Of a stretch of 64,000 nucleotides of DNA, positions 25,553 to 38,773 are shown piece after piece. A program made the position numbers and the translations under genes. Each line of letters begins with the position of its first letter. Within the stretch, counting starts at the first letter, position 1. Source of the DNA: Chitinimonas arctica (lineage in GTDB: Bacteria > Pseudomonadota > Gammaproteobacteria > Burkholderiales > Chitinimonadaceae). The stretch covers positions 310,001-374,000 of the forward strand of contig NZ_CP041730.1 in assembly GCF_007431345.1 (NCBI RefSeq). Reading direction: 5' to 3'. The notes beneath the pieces were generated by a model. The model had not been told where the DNA came from. It saw nothing but the letters and a program-made list of their open reading frames with translations, and searched no databases.

Positions 25553-27118
25553 TTACGCATCGCTGCCGTCGATTTCCTTTAGGCACAGATCAAGCGCTGT
25601 CAGCACCGCATCATTGTCCGCCAAGCCTTGTATGGCTTGGTCAAGCGCGGTTTGGATAAGACTTCGCTCCCCGGTATCGATGCCCAAGCGTAGCGCCTGC
25701 CGGAACTGGTCCCCGGCCAGCTGGTACTCGCCCTCGGCGGCAAATTGCTGGCCGCGCTGGAACAGGGTTTGAGATCGGGTTCGCACGGCTTCGAGGTTGC
25801 GTGCCAATGCGGCGTGGATGGCGGTGCGTTCGCGGACCGCGACCTTGCTTCCGCTCAGGCCGAGCGTGGTCAAGCTGGAATTCTGCTCCAGCGCCTGGAC
25901 CAGCGCCCGCGCACCAAGGGCGAAGTTCCTGTTTTTGCTCAGGTCGAGCGAGGTCAGGCTAATATTCTGCTCCAACGCATTGGCCAGTGCCTGCACACCT
26001 CTGCTGCCGATCCGGTTGCCGTTCAAGTCGAGCGCGGTCAGGCTGCGATGCTGTGCCAGCGCCCCGGCCAATGCCTCGGCGCCAGGGTCGCCGATCTGGT
26101 TGCAGCTCAGGTTGAGCATGGTCAGGCTGGTATTCCGCGCCAACGCATCGACCAGCACCTGCACATCGCTGTCGCCGATTTTCTTGTCGTTAAGGTGAAG
26201 CTTGGCCAACGTCAGGTCTTTGTCCGCCAAGCGCTGAATAGCTTGGTGGACATCTGGGTCGCTAACGCTCTCCAACTGGGTAGCCCCGTCTGGGGGCGAT
26301 ACGCGAGGTACGGCGGTAGGCCGCTGGACAAGCTGGTCAAGCGCGGCCTGGATGAGGCTTCGCTTTTTAGCCTTGCCGCTCAAGCGTAGCGCCTGCCGAA
26401 ACTGCTCCTCGGCCAATTTGTACTCGCCCCTGGCGGCCAATTGCTGGCCGCTCTGGAGCAGGGTTTGAGATTCGGAGTGCGTGGATTGATGAACGCGCTT
26501 TAACAGGGTCTGGAATTCGGCGTGTGCGGCTTGATGGGCGCGCTGGAATTGGGTTTGAGATTCGGTGTGCGCGGATTGATGGTTACGCACCAACGCGGCG
26601 TGGATGGTGGCGCGTTCGCGAACCCCGACCTTGCTTCCGCTCAGGCCGAGCGTGGTCAGGCTGGTATTCCGTTCCAGCGCATGGACCAGCGCCTGCGTAC
26701 CAAAGGCGAGGCTCTTGTTTCTGCTCAGGTCGAGCGAGGTGAGACTGATATTCCGCTCCAGCGCACCCGCCAGAGCCTGCGCACCGCTGGCGCCAATCTG
26801 GTTGTCGTTCAGGTCCAGCTCGGTCAGGATACGATTCCGGGCGAGTACGCTGGCCAATGCCTCGGCGCCACAGTCGCCGATCCGGTTGTAGCCCAGGTTG
26901 AGCATGGTCAGGCTTGTGTTCTGCGCCAGTGCATCGACCAGCACCCGCACACCGCTGTCATCGACTTTCCTGTCGTTCAGGTGAAGCCATACCAGCGTCC
27001 GGTCATTGTTCGCCAAGCGTGCAATAGCTTGGCGGACATCCGGATCGCTATCGCTCTCCGCCTGGGGAGCCCAGTCCGGGGGCGATACGCGAGGTACGGC
27101 GTTAAGCACAGGCAACAT
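25553..27118 (-). CDS. Two-module LRR/helical-repeat protein with internal duplication
   Basis: 521 aa consisting of two homologous modules, about residues 8-266 and 269-500. Each starts with a PRVSPPD segment and a DPDV-x-QAI-x-RLA helix, then three to five RI-type LRRs, then a helical tail with a TPR-like (G)EYxLAxxQFRQALRL motif and an SLIQxALDQ helix. Module 1 also has three short tandem repeats around HxESQTxxQRxHQ (about residues 183-225). ATG 27118 is preceded by AGGAGAGGGA; the frame is open upstream but not homologous. No signal peptide. It is convergent with the LRR gene at 24257. A protein-binding scaffold seems likely; whether it acts in the cell or in a host cannot be told. Confidence 0.72.
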   Translation of the reverse strand: MLPVLNAVPRVSPPDWAPQAESDSDPDVRQAIARLANNDRTLVWLHLNDRKVDDSGVRVLVDALAQNTSLTMLNLGYNRIGDCGAEALASVLARNRILTELDLNDNQIGASGAQALAGALERNISLTSLDLSRNKSLAFGTQALVHALERNTSLTTLGLSGSKVGVRERATIHAALVRNHQSAHTESQTQFQRAHQAAHAEFQTLLKRVHQSTHSESQTLLQSGQQLAARGEYKLAEEQFRQALRLSGKAKKRSLIQAALDQLVQRPTAVPRVSPPDGATQLESVSDPDVHQAIQRLADKDLTLAKLHLNDKKIGDSDVQVLVDALARNTSLTMLNLSCNQIGDPGAEALAGALAQHRSLTALDLNGNRIGSRGVQALANALEQNISLTSLDLSKNRNFALGARALVQALEQNSSLTTLGLSGSKVAVRERTAIHAALARNLEAVRTRSQTLFQRGQQFAAEGEYQLAGDQFRQALRLGIDTGERSLIQTALDQAIQGLADNDAVLTALDLCLKEIDGSDA

Positions 27119-27286
27119 GGATTCCCTCTCCTTTTTGTGGGGACACGAGCGTGGCTTGCTCGGCAAACACATCGAGGGGAAAGGCTGCCGGCGCTTTGCA
27201 AAGCGCGCCTTACGAGAATACCGCTCGCCTGTTGCTTCACGAACCTTGGTCATCGACCCATTGCCCCGCACGGCGCTTCCGCCTCA

Positions 27287-27320
27287 AAACGGCCACCATC
27301 AACGATGTCGGCCGTTTTTT
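27287..27320 (+). terminator. Terminator-like hairpin at the end of LRR unit 2
   Basis: AAACGGCC (27287-27294) pairs with GGCCGTTT (27310-27317), with an inner CATC/GATG pairing and a T6 run. The core resembles the elements at 21662 and 24110. It isolates the signalling cluster that starts at 27363 from upstream transcription. Confidence 0.6.
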
Positions 27321-27362
27321 ACTGCTAAACTCGTTGCAAAACGAAGCTGGCGTGTGCACCGC

Positions 27363-28913
27363 ATGGAAAAGACCATCAATATCCTGATTGCCGACGACTA
27401 CCACCAGATGAGGCTGGCGGTTCAGCACGTGCTGTCCAATATGGAGTTGCACAATCTGCACCAGGCCAGCCAGGGTCTGGAAGCACGGCATATCCTGGAG
27501 TCGGTGCCGATTTCCCTGATCATCGCCGACTGGAACATGCCCGGCATGAGCGGCTATGAGCTGTTGTGCTGGTGCCGCAACGATCCGCATTATCGCAACG
27601 TGCCGTTTATCCTGCTGACGGCGGAATCCGGCCGCGACTCCCTGGCCCAGGCGATCGCCGCCGGCGTCAGCGACTATCTGGTCAAGCCGTTTACCGCGGC
27701 CACTCTGCGCTCGCGCATCGTCAAGCTGATCGGCGGCCAGGCCGAGCAGAAGCCCCTGCCCCCGCCCAGCCTTCCGCGCGTGTCGGATACCCCGCTGCTA
27801 GGTATCGATGCGCCCAGCGAAGAGCGCTTGTCGCGCGCTTCGGTGCTGGTGGTGGACGATGTGGCCACCAATATCGAAGTCATCGCCGGCATCCTGAAAA
27901 GCGAATACGCCATCAAGGTGGCCATCAGCGGCCGCAAGGCGCTGGAAATCGCCAACGGCAGCACCCCGCCCGATTTGATCCTGCTGGACGTGATGATGCC
28001 GGAAATGGACGGCAACGAAGTGTGCCGCCAGCTCAAGTCCCAGCCAGCCACCCGCGATATTCCGGTGATCTTTTTAACCGCGCGCGACCAGGTCGACGAC
28101 GTGGTGGATGGCCTTGCCCTGGGCGCGGTGGACTACGTGGTCAAACCGGCCCAACCCGCCATCCTCAAGGCGCGCATCCGCACCCACCTACGCCTCAGCC
28201 AGGCACGCCGAGACCTGCTGCGCCAGAATGCGGCGCTGGCGGACAATGCCCGCCTGCGTGAAGACATCGAGCGTATCACCCACCATGACCTGAAGAACCC
28301 GATCAGCGCGATAAGCCATACCGCCGAACTCCTGCTGCTGGAAAGCGACTGGCCGGACACGCAGCGCGAGCGCTTGCAGTTACTGGACGGCGCCGCCCGC
28401 CAGGCCCTGGACCTGGTCACCCTTTCGCTGACCCTGTACAAGATCGAACAGGGCCAGTTCCGGCTGGAAAGCGCGCGCATCAACCTGGGCAGACTATTGG
28501 AAACCGTGGTGCAGGAAATCAAGGTCCAGTTCGCCTGGAAGCCGGTCGAGATCCGCCTCGACATTCCGGTGGCGCAATCCGCGCTGGGTGAGAACGCCTT
28601 GTGCCGCTCGGTGTTCGCCAATCTGCTGAAAAACGCCGTGGAGGCCTCGCCGGACGAGACCGAAGTGCATGTCCAGCTACTCCGTGCCGGTGGCGAATGT
28701 ACGATCACCCTTCGCAACCACGGCGTGGTGCCACTCCTTATCCGCGAGCACTTCTTCGACAAGTATGTGAGCCATGGCAAGTCGGACGGAACCGGCCTGG
28801 GCAGCTATTCGGCCAAGCTGTTGACCGAAGCACAAGGTGGCCGCATCAGCCTGGCCTGCGACGACGATGCGGCGCAGACCTGCCTGACCGTTTACCTTCC
28901 GGCCGCGGACTAG
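27363..28913 (+). CDS. Response regulator-histidine kinase fusion (REC-REC-HisKA-HATPase)
   Basis: 516 aa. Two N-terminal receiver domains: the first (about 1-125) has acidic pair DD near residue 11, phosphoacceptor in IIADWNMPG near 56 and Lys in LVKPF; the second (about 158-280) has VLVVDDVATN, LLDVMMPEMDG and VVKPA. A HisKA-like segment follows with HHDLKNPISAI (His near 306) and a HATPase with LLKNAVEASPD (N box) and SDGTGLGSYSAKLL (G2). There is no input domain, so it probably takes phosphate from another kinase and works as a soluble relay. The ATG is followed by MEKTINILIADD; no strong Shine-Dalgarno. Three nt separate it from the MASE1 kinase downstream, indicating one operon. Confidence 0.88.
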   Translation: MEKTINILIADDYHQMRLAVQHVLSNMELHNLHQASQGLEARHILESVPISLIIADWNMPGMSGYELLCWCRNDPHYRNVPFILLTAESGRDSLAQAIAAGVSDYLVKPFTAATLRSRIVKLIGGQAEQKPLPPPSLPRVSDTPLLGIDAPSEERLSRASVLVVDDVATNIEVIAGILKSEYAIKVAISGRKALEIANGSTPPDLILLDVMMPEMDGNEVCRQLKSQPATRDIPVIFLTARDQVDDVVDGLALGAVDYVVKPAQPAILKARIRTHLRLSQARRDLLRQNAALADNARLREDIERITHHDLKNPISAISHTAELLLLESDWPDTQRERLQLLDGAARQALDLVTLSLTLYKIEQGQFRLESARINLGRLLETVVQEIKVQFAWKPVEIRLDIPVAQSALGENALCRSVFANLLKNAVEASPDETEVHVQLLRAGGECTITLRNHGVVPLLIREHFFDKYVSHGKSDGTGLGSYSAKLLTEAQGGRISLACDDDAAQTCLTVYLPAAD

Positions 28914-28916
28914 GGC

Positions 28917-31900
28917 ATGCCGCAATCCGTCCGACTCTATCTGCTGCGCAGTCTTGTCGTTACCGGCGTGTTCTGGCTGGCCGCGCAACTGGGCTTCGCC
29001 TTCGCCCACCAGGGTTATCTGACGCCGGTCTGGCCGCCGGCCGCGGTAGCCGCAGCGGTCGCGCTGCTGTACGGCCCGCGCTATCTGGTGTGGATCGCGC
29101 TGTATGTCTTCTACGACTTCGTCGCGGTCGATTTCACCCAAACCAGCCGCTACCTCAAGGGCCTGACCGAACCTACCGCCATGCTGCTGTCGGCCATTGC
29201 CCTGGCCCATGCCGCCCGTCATTGGCAGCTGGACCTCAGCTTGACGCGGGTCCGCGACAATCTCTTGCTGATGGGGCTCGCGCTGTTCTACGCCGCCATG
29301 AACGCCGCCCTGACCACGGTGGGCTACTGCGGATTCGCGCGGTCCGTTCGCTGTGTACAGGATGGCTGGTTGGTGCATTGGGCACAGGCGGGCATCGGCG
29401 ACCTGTTCGGCCTGTGGATCTGCCTGCCCGCGCTGATTTCCTGGGGTTTGCGCCTGGACAGCGCCAGCAGGGCCCGCTTGCCCATGCCCGAGCGCTATCG
29501 GCCCATTCCCTTTCGCTTTACCCGCCAGCAGCTGGTCTATATCGTCGTGGCCGCCTGCTGCGCCGCGCTGGCCTGGTGGTATACCCGCTACGCCGCCTTG
29601 CCGGTCCAGGTGGTGGGCTTCCTGGCCCTGCCCTTGCTGGTATGGGGCGCCTTGCGTTTCCCACCGCTGTTTGTCCATTCCGCTATCCTGATCGTTGGCC
29701 TGGTCACCATCAGCCTCCAATTGACCGCCCACGCCCAGATGTTCGGCGACACCCCCACCCACCTGGCCTCGCTCTTCCTGTTCCTGCTTTGCCTTTCCAC
29801 GCTCACCCAATTGGTGACGGCGGTGGTGCAGCAGCAGCGTGAACTGGCCACCAGCCTGGCGCACCGCGCCGAGCAGGCCCGTACCGAAATCCTGCTGGCC
29901 GCCGCGCCGGAGGCCATTATCAGCATCGACGGCCAAGGATTGATCAGCTACTGGAACCCGGCCGCCGAACGCATTTTCGGTTATGCCCGGGCGGAAGCCA
30001 TGGGCCGCCATATCAACAGCGCGGACTTCCTGGTGCCGGCCAAGTTGATCGAACTGGCCAAGGCCGGCCTGGCCCGCTTCCACCAAACCGGCCAAGGTCC
30101 GCTCGATCAAGTGGTGGAGGCAGAAGCCCGCCACGCCGATGGCCATCTGGTGCCCATCGAGCTGGCCATCACCGGCTACCGCCAGGAGCGGGAGTGGCAT
30201 GCCACCGTTTTTGTCCGCGATGTCAGCGAACGCAAGCGCCACGAAGCGGCCCTGGTCGCCGCCGAGGTCAAGGCCCGCGACCTGACCGACAAACTACCGC
30301 TGGCGGTTTTCCAGCTGCGCTTCGTGGACGGCAAGCCGGTCGTGACTTTCGCCAATGCCCAGTGGCAGGAATTCGGCAGCGCGCCGGAGGCCATCATGGC
30401 CAATGCCGACGAAGCCTTCGGCCTGATCGTGGAACGCGACCTGGCCGGTGTGCATGCCGCCATGCGCGAAGCCGTCGCCGCCAGCCGGCCTTGGGAACAG
30501 GCTTTCCGCATCCGCCGCAGCGATGGCCAGTTGCGCTGGATCTGGGGCGAAGCCAGGCCCAGCATCGTGGCCGGCGGCGAGATGATCTGGAACGGCTACT
30601 GGCAGGATATTACCGAGAGCCAGGAAGCCCGCGCCGAACTGTCCGCCGCCCGCGACCAGGCGCAGGATTCGCGCCGCCGCCTGATCGACCTGTCGGACGC
30701 GCTGCCGCTGGCGATCTTCCAGCTGCGGCTGGAGCCGGACGGCCGCCTGCACTATCCCTTCGCCAGCGCCAAGGTCAAGGACATCCTGGGCATCGACTAT
30801 GCCGACCTGCAATCCGACCCGGCCGCCCGTTGGCGCCATGTCCTGCAAGCCGACCGCGGCCGTGCGCAAGGCATCGTGCGGCGCGCCATCGCCGGCAAGC
30901 AAAGCACTGATTTCGAACACCGCGTGATGTTCCAGGGCGAGCTACGCTGGGTGCAGGTGCGCAGCGTCTGCAGCCCGCAGCCGGACGGCGCCTGGGTCTG
31001 GAACGGTTTCTGGATGGACGTCACCGAAGCGCGCAAGCAAGCCGAGGCGATAGGCCTGGCCAAGGAGGAGGCCGAACTGGCCACCCAGGCCAAATCGATG
31101 TTCCTCGCCAATATGAGCCACGAAATCCGCACCCCCATGAACGCCGTTATCGGCATGGCCCATCTGGCCCTGAAAACACCGCTCTCGCCGCGCCAGCGCG
31201 ACTATGTGGAAAAAATCCATACCGCCGGGGTGTCCTTGCTGGGGGTGATCAACGACATCCTCGATTTTTCCAAGATCGAAGCGGGCAAGCTGGATATCGA
31301 AGCCATCGACTTCGATCTGGACGAGGTGCTGGCCAATGTGGCGGCGGTGACCGGCGGACGGGCGCAGGACAAAGGCCTGGAATACCTGTTCGATATTCCC
31401 GGCGACGTGCCGCGCCGGCTCAACGGCGACCCGCTGCGGCTTGGCCAGGTACTGATCAACCTGGTCAACAACGCCGTGAAGTTCACCGAAGAGGGTGAGG
31501 TCAGGTTGACCGTGAGCGTGCTGAAGCAAGACCCGTCCGGTGTGGAAATCAATTTCGAGGTAAAGGATACCGGCATCGGCATGAGCGACGAACAGACCGC
31601 CCAACTATTTCAGGCCTTTACCCAGGCCGACGGTTCGACCACCCGTAAATTCGGCGGCACCGGCCTGGGCTTGAGTATCTCGCGCCGCCTGGTGGAAATG
31701 ATGGGCGGCGAAATCAACGTCAGCAGCGTGCCCGGCCAAGGTTCCTCTTTCCGATTCTGTACCCGCCTGGGCCTGGGCAGCCAGGCCGGTACCGCCACAA
31801 GGGTATTGCCGGCGGCATTCAACAATATGCGCGTACTGGTCGTGGACGATAATGCAGTGGCCCGCGAAGTCCTGGTGGGCGCCTTGGACGATATGCCCTT

Positions 31901-33277
31901 CCGGGTCGAAGCGGTCGAATCCGGCGCCGCCGCCTTGGCTGCCATTCGCGCAGCCGATGCCGACGATCCCTTCAAGGTGGTGCTGACCGACTGGCAGATG
32001 AAGGGCATAGACGGCATCGAGCTGACCCGCCAGGTAAAGAACGACCCGGCCCTGGGCGCCGGCCCGATGATGGTGCTGGTGACCGCTTTCGGTCGCGAGG
32101 AAATCCGCCATCGCGCCGAACATGCCGCCGTGGACGGCTTCCTGCTCAAGCCGGTCAACCGCTCCACCCTGGTCGATACCCTGGTGACCTTGATGGGCAG
32201 CGAAGTGGCCGATATCGGCACGGTCAGCGTGGTGCCCAGCGGGCGGACACTGGACGGCTCCCGCGTGCTGGTGGTGGAAGACAATGAAGTGAACCAGCAA
32301 ATCGCCCGCGAGCTCCTGCAGGGCCTGGGCTTGCGCATCGATATCGCCGAGAACGGCCAGGAAGCGGTACAGCAGCTGCTGGCAGCCGGACCGGATCGCT
32401 ACGCCATGGTATTCATGGATCTGCAGATGCCCATCATGGACGGCCACGAGGCCACGCTGGCCATTCGCGCCGATCGGCAATTCGACCATCTCCCCATCGT
32501 GGCCATGACCGCGCATGCCATGGTCGAAGAAAAAGAACGTTGCCTGCGCGAAGGCATGCAGGACCATATCAGCAAGCCCATCGAACCGGAGGCGCTCTAT
32601 GCCTGCGCCCGCCGCTGGATCGGCGGCGAAGCGCCCAAGGCGCAGGCCGATACGACGGACGAAACCGGACTGCCGAACATAGACGGACTGAATGTCCACG
32701 AAGGCATCCGCCGGGTAGCCGGCAATCAGCAGCTGTATCTGAAGTTGCTGGGCCAATTCGGCGACCGCTTCTCGCAGAGCCCGGACCGGATTAGCCAGTG
32801 GCTGGCGCATGATCGCGCCAGTGCCGAGCGCGAAGCGCATTCCCTACGCGGGGTCGCGGCCAATATTGGCGCCACGGAATTGCAGACGCTGGCCGACCAG
32901 GTGGAGCAAGCCATCCGGCGCGGCGATGACGACGGCGATATCCGGGCGTATCTGCAATCCCTGGAGAAATCGCTGGCGCGCTTCTGCACGCAACTGCGCC
33001 ATAGCCTGGCCCCGCAACCGGCGGCCAGGGTCAGCCAGGTGCCCTTGGCCATCCTGCTGCCCAAGCTCAGTCAGCTGCTGGTGGACAACGATGGCGACGC
33101 CCTCACCCTGGTCGAGCAGCACAGCGGCGACTTCCACCAAGGCTTGGGCCCCTCTTTCGCAGCGGTTGAACAAGCAGTGGCCCAGTACGACTACGATGCG
33201 GCGCAAGTGCTGCTTGGCGTACTGAGCAGTCGTGCCGGCTTGTCGCTCGATGCGCGCGAACCCTCCGAGTCTTCCTC

Positions 33278-33281
<4 letters not shown>
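28917..33281 (+). CDS. MASE1-PAS hybrid sensor histidine kinase with two receivers and Hpt
   Basis: 1454 aa, a complete phosphorelay in one chain. Residues about 1-305: MASE1 integral membrane sensor with about eight helices (YLTPVWPPAAVAAAVAL is typical). About 325-440, 455-570 and 590-705: three PAS domains, the first with the ISYWNPAAERIFGY signature. HisKA with NMSHEIRTPMNAVIGMA (His near 735), HATPase to about 965 with GGTGLGLSISRRLVEMMGG. REC1 begins near 970 (MRVLVVDDN), REC2 near 1115 (RVLVVEDNEVNQQIA, DLQMPIMDG). Hpt has HSLRGVAANIG (His near 1307). A C-terminal extension after the Hpt is shared with two other kinases here. It overlaps the next gene by ATGA. Confidence 0.93.
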
Positions 33282-36184
<2,903 letters not shown>

Positions 36185-36382
36185 GGCCAAAAGCCAACCG
36201 TATCAAAGGGCACCCTTTGCGTTCGCCCCTCACGCATTTCGACCGCAGCGACAAATGCCGCTAACGGGGGCACGGGTTAGGCTTTACTCCCCAGCTACGA
36301 CTACGATACAGAAGCGCGGCCGCAAACCTGCGTGGCCGCGCCAGCAGAACCGTGGATCGCTACTGTCGGGAGGAGCCGGTAC
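36185..36382. other. Intergenic region with hairpin before the HD-GYP gene
   Basis: 198 nt. A stem of GCGCGGCC (36314-36321) and GGCCGCGC (36334-36341) lies 42 nt before the next start. It could attenuate read-through from the kinase genes or shield the leader. No promoter is evident. Confidence 0.4.
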
Positions 36383-37495
36383 ATGAACGAGTCCCCAGCC
36401 AGGCAAACCGTGTTGATCGTGGACGATACGCCCGACAACATCCAATTGCTGTCGGCGCTGTTGCGCGACCAGTACAAGACCAAGGTCGCCACCAGCGGTT
36501 ACAAGGCCATCGAGATCGCCCAGTCCAGCCAGCCCGACCTGATCCTGATGGATGTGATGATGCCGGAACTCGATGGCTACGACACCACCCGCCAGCTCAA
36601 GCAAAACCCGGCCACCGCCGATATCCCGGTGATCTTCCTTACCGCCAAGAGCCAGGTCGAGGACGAGGAGCTGGGCTTGGGGATCGGCGCCGTCGATTAC
36701 ATCATCAAGCCCATCAGTCCGCCCATCGTCCTGGCACGGGTCAGGACCCATCTTGCCTTGAAGAGCGCCCGGCAATTCCTCAGCGACCAGAACCAGCACC
36801 TGGAACACCTGGTGCACGAACGCACCAACCAATTGATGCAGATGCAGGACGCCACCATCCTGGCCATGGCCAGCCTGGCCGAAACCCGCGACAACGAGAC
36901 CGGCAACCATATCCGCCGCACCCAGAACTACGTCGCCGCGCTGGCCCGCGCGCTACAGGCGCACCCCCGCTTTGCCGCCGTGCTGAGCGATGAGAATGTC
37001 GCCTTGCTGTATAAATCCGCCCCCTTGCACGATATCGGCAAGGTCGGCGTGCCGGACCGCATCCTGCTCAAGCCCGACAAGCTCGACGAAGCGGAGTGGG
37101 AAATCATGAAGCGCCATACGATCTATGGCCGCGATACCATCCTGCAAGTGGAAAAACATCTGGGCGGCAGCAACAGCTTTCTTACCTTCGCCCGTGAAAT
37201 CGCCCACTACCACCAGGAGAAGTGGGACGGCTCAGGCTATCCCGAAGGCTTGCGTGGCGATGCCATCCCGATCTCCGCCCGCCTGATGGCGGTGGCCGAT
37301 GTCTATGACGCACTGATCTCCAAGCGGGTCTACAAGCCGGCCTTCCCGCACGCGCAGGCGGTAGCGATGATGCGCGAGGGGCGTGGCAGCCATTTCGACC
37401 CCGATGTGCTGGACGCCTTTCTCGCCATCGAGCAGGAATTCCTAGCCATCGCCGATCGCTTCCGCGACCTGGAAACCTCGCCGGCCAGCCACTAA
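36383..37495 (+). CDS. Response regulator with HD-GYP domain (putative c-di-GMP phosphodiesterase)
   Basis: 370 aa. Receiver domain, about residues 8-125, with VLIVDDTPDN, LMDVMMPELDGY and IIKPIS. A coiled linker, then HD-GYP (about 160-355) with ETGNHIRRTQ, the metal-binding HDIGK near 215, HHYHQEKWDGSGYP-type block (GYP present) and VADVYDAL. Enzymes with intact HD and GYP motifs hydrolyse c-di-GMP to pGpG/GMP. ATG 36383 has GGGAGGAG upstream; an earlier start at 36332 falls in the hairpin. It is the likely output of the preceding hybrid kinases. Its closest relative in the window is 51193-52305, of identical length and also next to a hybrid kinase. Confidence 0.92.
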   Translation: MNESPARQTVLIVDDTPDNIQLLSALLRDQYKTKVATSGYKAIEIAQSSQPDLILMDVMMPELDGYDTTRQLKQNPATADIPVIFLTAKSQVEDEELGLGIGAVDYIIKPISPPIVLARVRTHLALKSARQFLSDQNQHLEHLVHERTNQLMQMQDATILAMASLAETRDNETGNHIRRTQNYVAALARALQAHPRFAAVLSDENVALLYKSAPLHDIGKVGVPDRILLKPDKLDEAEWEIMKRHTIYGRDTILQVEKHLGGSNSFLTFAREIAHYHQEKWDGSGYPEGLRGDAIPISARLMAVADVYDALISKRVYKPAFPHAQAVAMMREGRGSHFDPDVLDAFLAIEQEFLAIADRFRDLETSPASH

Positions 37496-37555
37496 TCCAT
37501 CGGGTATAATCGCCGGTTCTGCAAGCACGACCGAGCCCTACCAGGAAACCGACGC

Positions 37556-38660
37556 ATGGAAGCCGAACGCCTCAATCAGATCGAAAACAGCATCGCCGAC
37601 CTCGCCGCCCGCGGCGACGAACTTCGGAGGTATCTTTGACTACCCTGGCAAAAAAGACCGCCTGGAAGAAGTCAGCCGCCTGACCGAAGACCCCGAGCTG
37701 TGGAACGACCCCAAGCGCGCCCAGGAAATCGGCAAGGAAAAGAAGCTGCTGGAGTCCGTCGTACTGGGCCTGGATGAAATCGGCCAGATCGTCGTCGATA
37801 GCCGCGACCTGTTCGACATGGCCAAGCCGGATGGCGACTGGGACACCATCGAAGCGGTTGCCGCCGACCTGGCCAACGCCGAAGCCAAGATCGCCGAGCT
37901 GGAATTCCGCCGCATGTTTTCCAATCCGATGGACCCGAACGCCTGTTTCGTGGACATCCAGTCCGGTGCCGGCGGTACCGAGGCACAGGATTGGGCAGGC
38001 ATGCTGATGCGCATGTTCATGCGCTACGGCGAACGCAAAGGCTTTACCGTCGAACTGATGGAAGAATCCGAAGGCGAAGTGGCAGGCATCAGCAGCTGCA
38101 CCATCAAGTTCAGCGGCGAATACGCCTATGGCTTCCTGCGTACCGAAACCGGCGTGCATCGCCTGGTCCGGGTATCGCCGTTCGACTCGAATGCCCGCCG
38201 CCACACCTCGTTCTCGTCCGTGTTCGTCTATCCGGAAGTGGACGACAGCATCGAGATCGAAATCAATCCGGCCGATCTGCGCATCGATACCTATCGTGCC
38301 AGCGGCGCCGGCGGCCAGCACATCAACAAGACCGATTCGGCCGTGCGTATCACCCACAATCCCAGCGGGATCGTGGTGCAATGCCAGAATGACCGCTCGC
38401 AGCACCGCAACAAGGACGAAGCGATGCAGATGCTGCGCGCCAAGCTCTACGAAGCCGAGCTGCGCCGCCGCATGGAAGCCCAGCAATCGCTCGAAGCCGG
38501 CAAGTCCGATATCGGCTGGGGCCACCAGATCCGCTCCTATGTATTCGACCAGAGCCGGGTCAAGGACCTGCGCACCAATATCGAGGTCGGTAACGTCAAG
38601 GGCGTAATGGATGGCGATCTGGACATCTTTATCCAGGCCAGCCTCAAGCAGGGCGTTTGA
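37556..38660 (+). CDS. prfB: Peptide chain release factor 2, expressed by +1 programmed frameshift
   Basis: RF2 recognises UGA and UAA stops. The first 27 codons run from ATG 37556 to an in-frame TGA at 37637-37639. Reading then shifts +1 at CTT TGA C and continues from 37638 to the stop at 38660, giving 367 aa. The catalytic GGQ (GAGGQHINKTD) and the SPF anticodon-like motif (RVSPFDSN) are present. A perfect TATAAT lies at 37505-37510, about 45 nt before the start, without a clear -35. A call beginning at the internal ATG 37818 would lose the N-terminal domain. lysS follows, the usual prfB-lysS pairing. Confidence 0.96.
37625..37640 (+). other. Programmed +1 frameshift site of prfB
   Basis: The classical arrangement is present: a Shine-Dalgarno-like CGGAGG (37625-37630) just upstream of TAT CTT TGA C. 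Slow decoding of UGA when RF2 is scarce lets the ribosome slip from CTT to TTT and read GAC, an autoregulatory loop conserved across bacteria. Confidence 0.93.
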
Positions 38661-38678
38661 TATTTCCCAAAGAAGCGC

Positions 38679-38710
38679 AACGCAATTGTCGCTACTCGGC
38701 AAATTGCGTT
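38679..38710. repeat. Stem-loop between prfB and lysS
   Basis: Perfect 9-bp stem AACGCAATT (38679-38687) with AATTGCGTT (38702-38710) and a 14-nt loop. No U-run, so more likely an mRNA-processing or stabilising element than a terminator. Confidence 0.5.
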
Positions 38711-38773
38711 AGCGCTGTCTTAACCCATTAGCCTGGCGCGGCCGCGCGCCACCCATTCAAGACGAGCCCTACC

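Larger units (their letters stand above)
24141..27320. repeat. Tandem duplication, copy 2 of the LRR gene-pair unit
   Basis: Second copy of the unit described at 21698. It contains the plus LRR gene 24257-25471, an 81-nt gap, and the full-length minus gene 25553-27118. Its 3' boundary is the terminator-like hairpin at 27287-27320, after which similarity to copy 1 ends and the signalling cluster begins. Confidence 0.7.

Noticed and set aside
28677..32840. Long minus-strand open frames (28677-30242 and 31605-32840) under the MASE1 kinase
   Set aside because: Antisense shadows of the kinase gene, whose domains are continuous and intact.
37572..38702. Minus-strand open frame opposite prfB
   Set aside because: prfB is certain from the GGQ and frameshift motifs; the antisense frame has only composition-driven openness.
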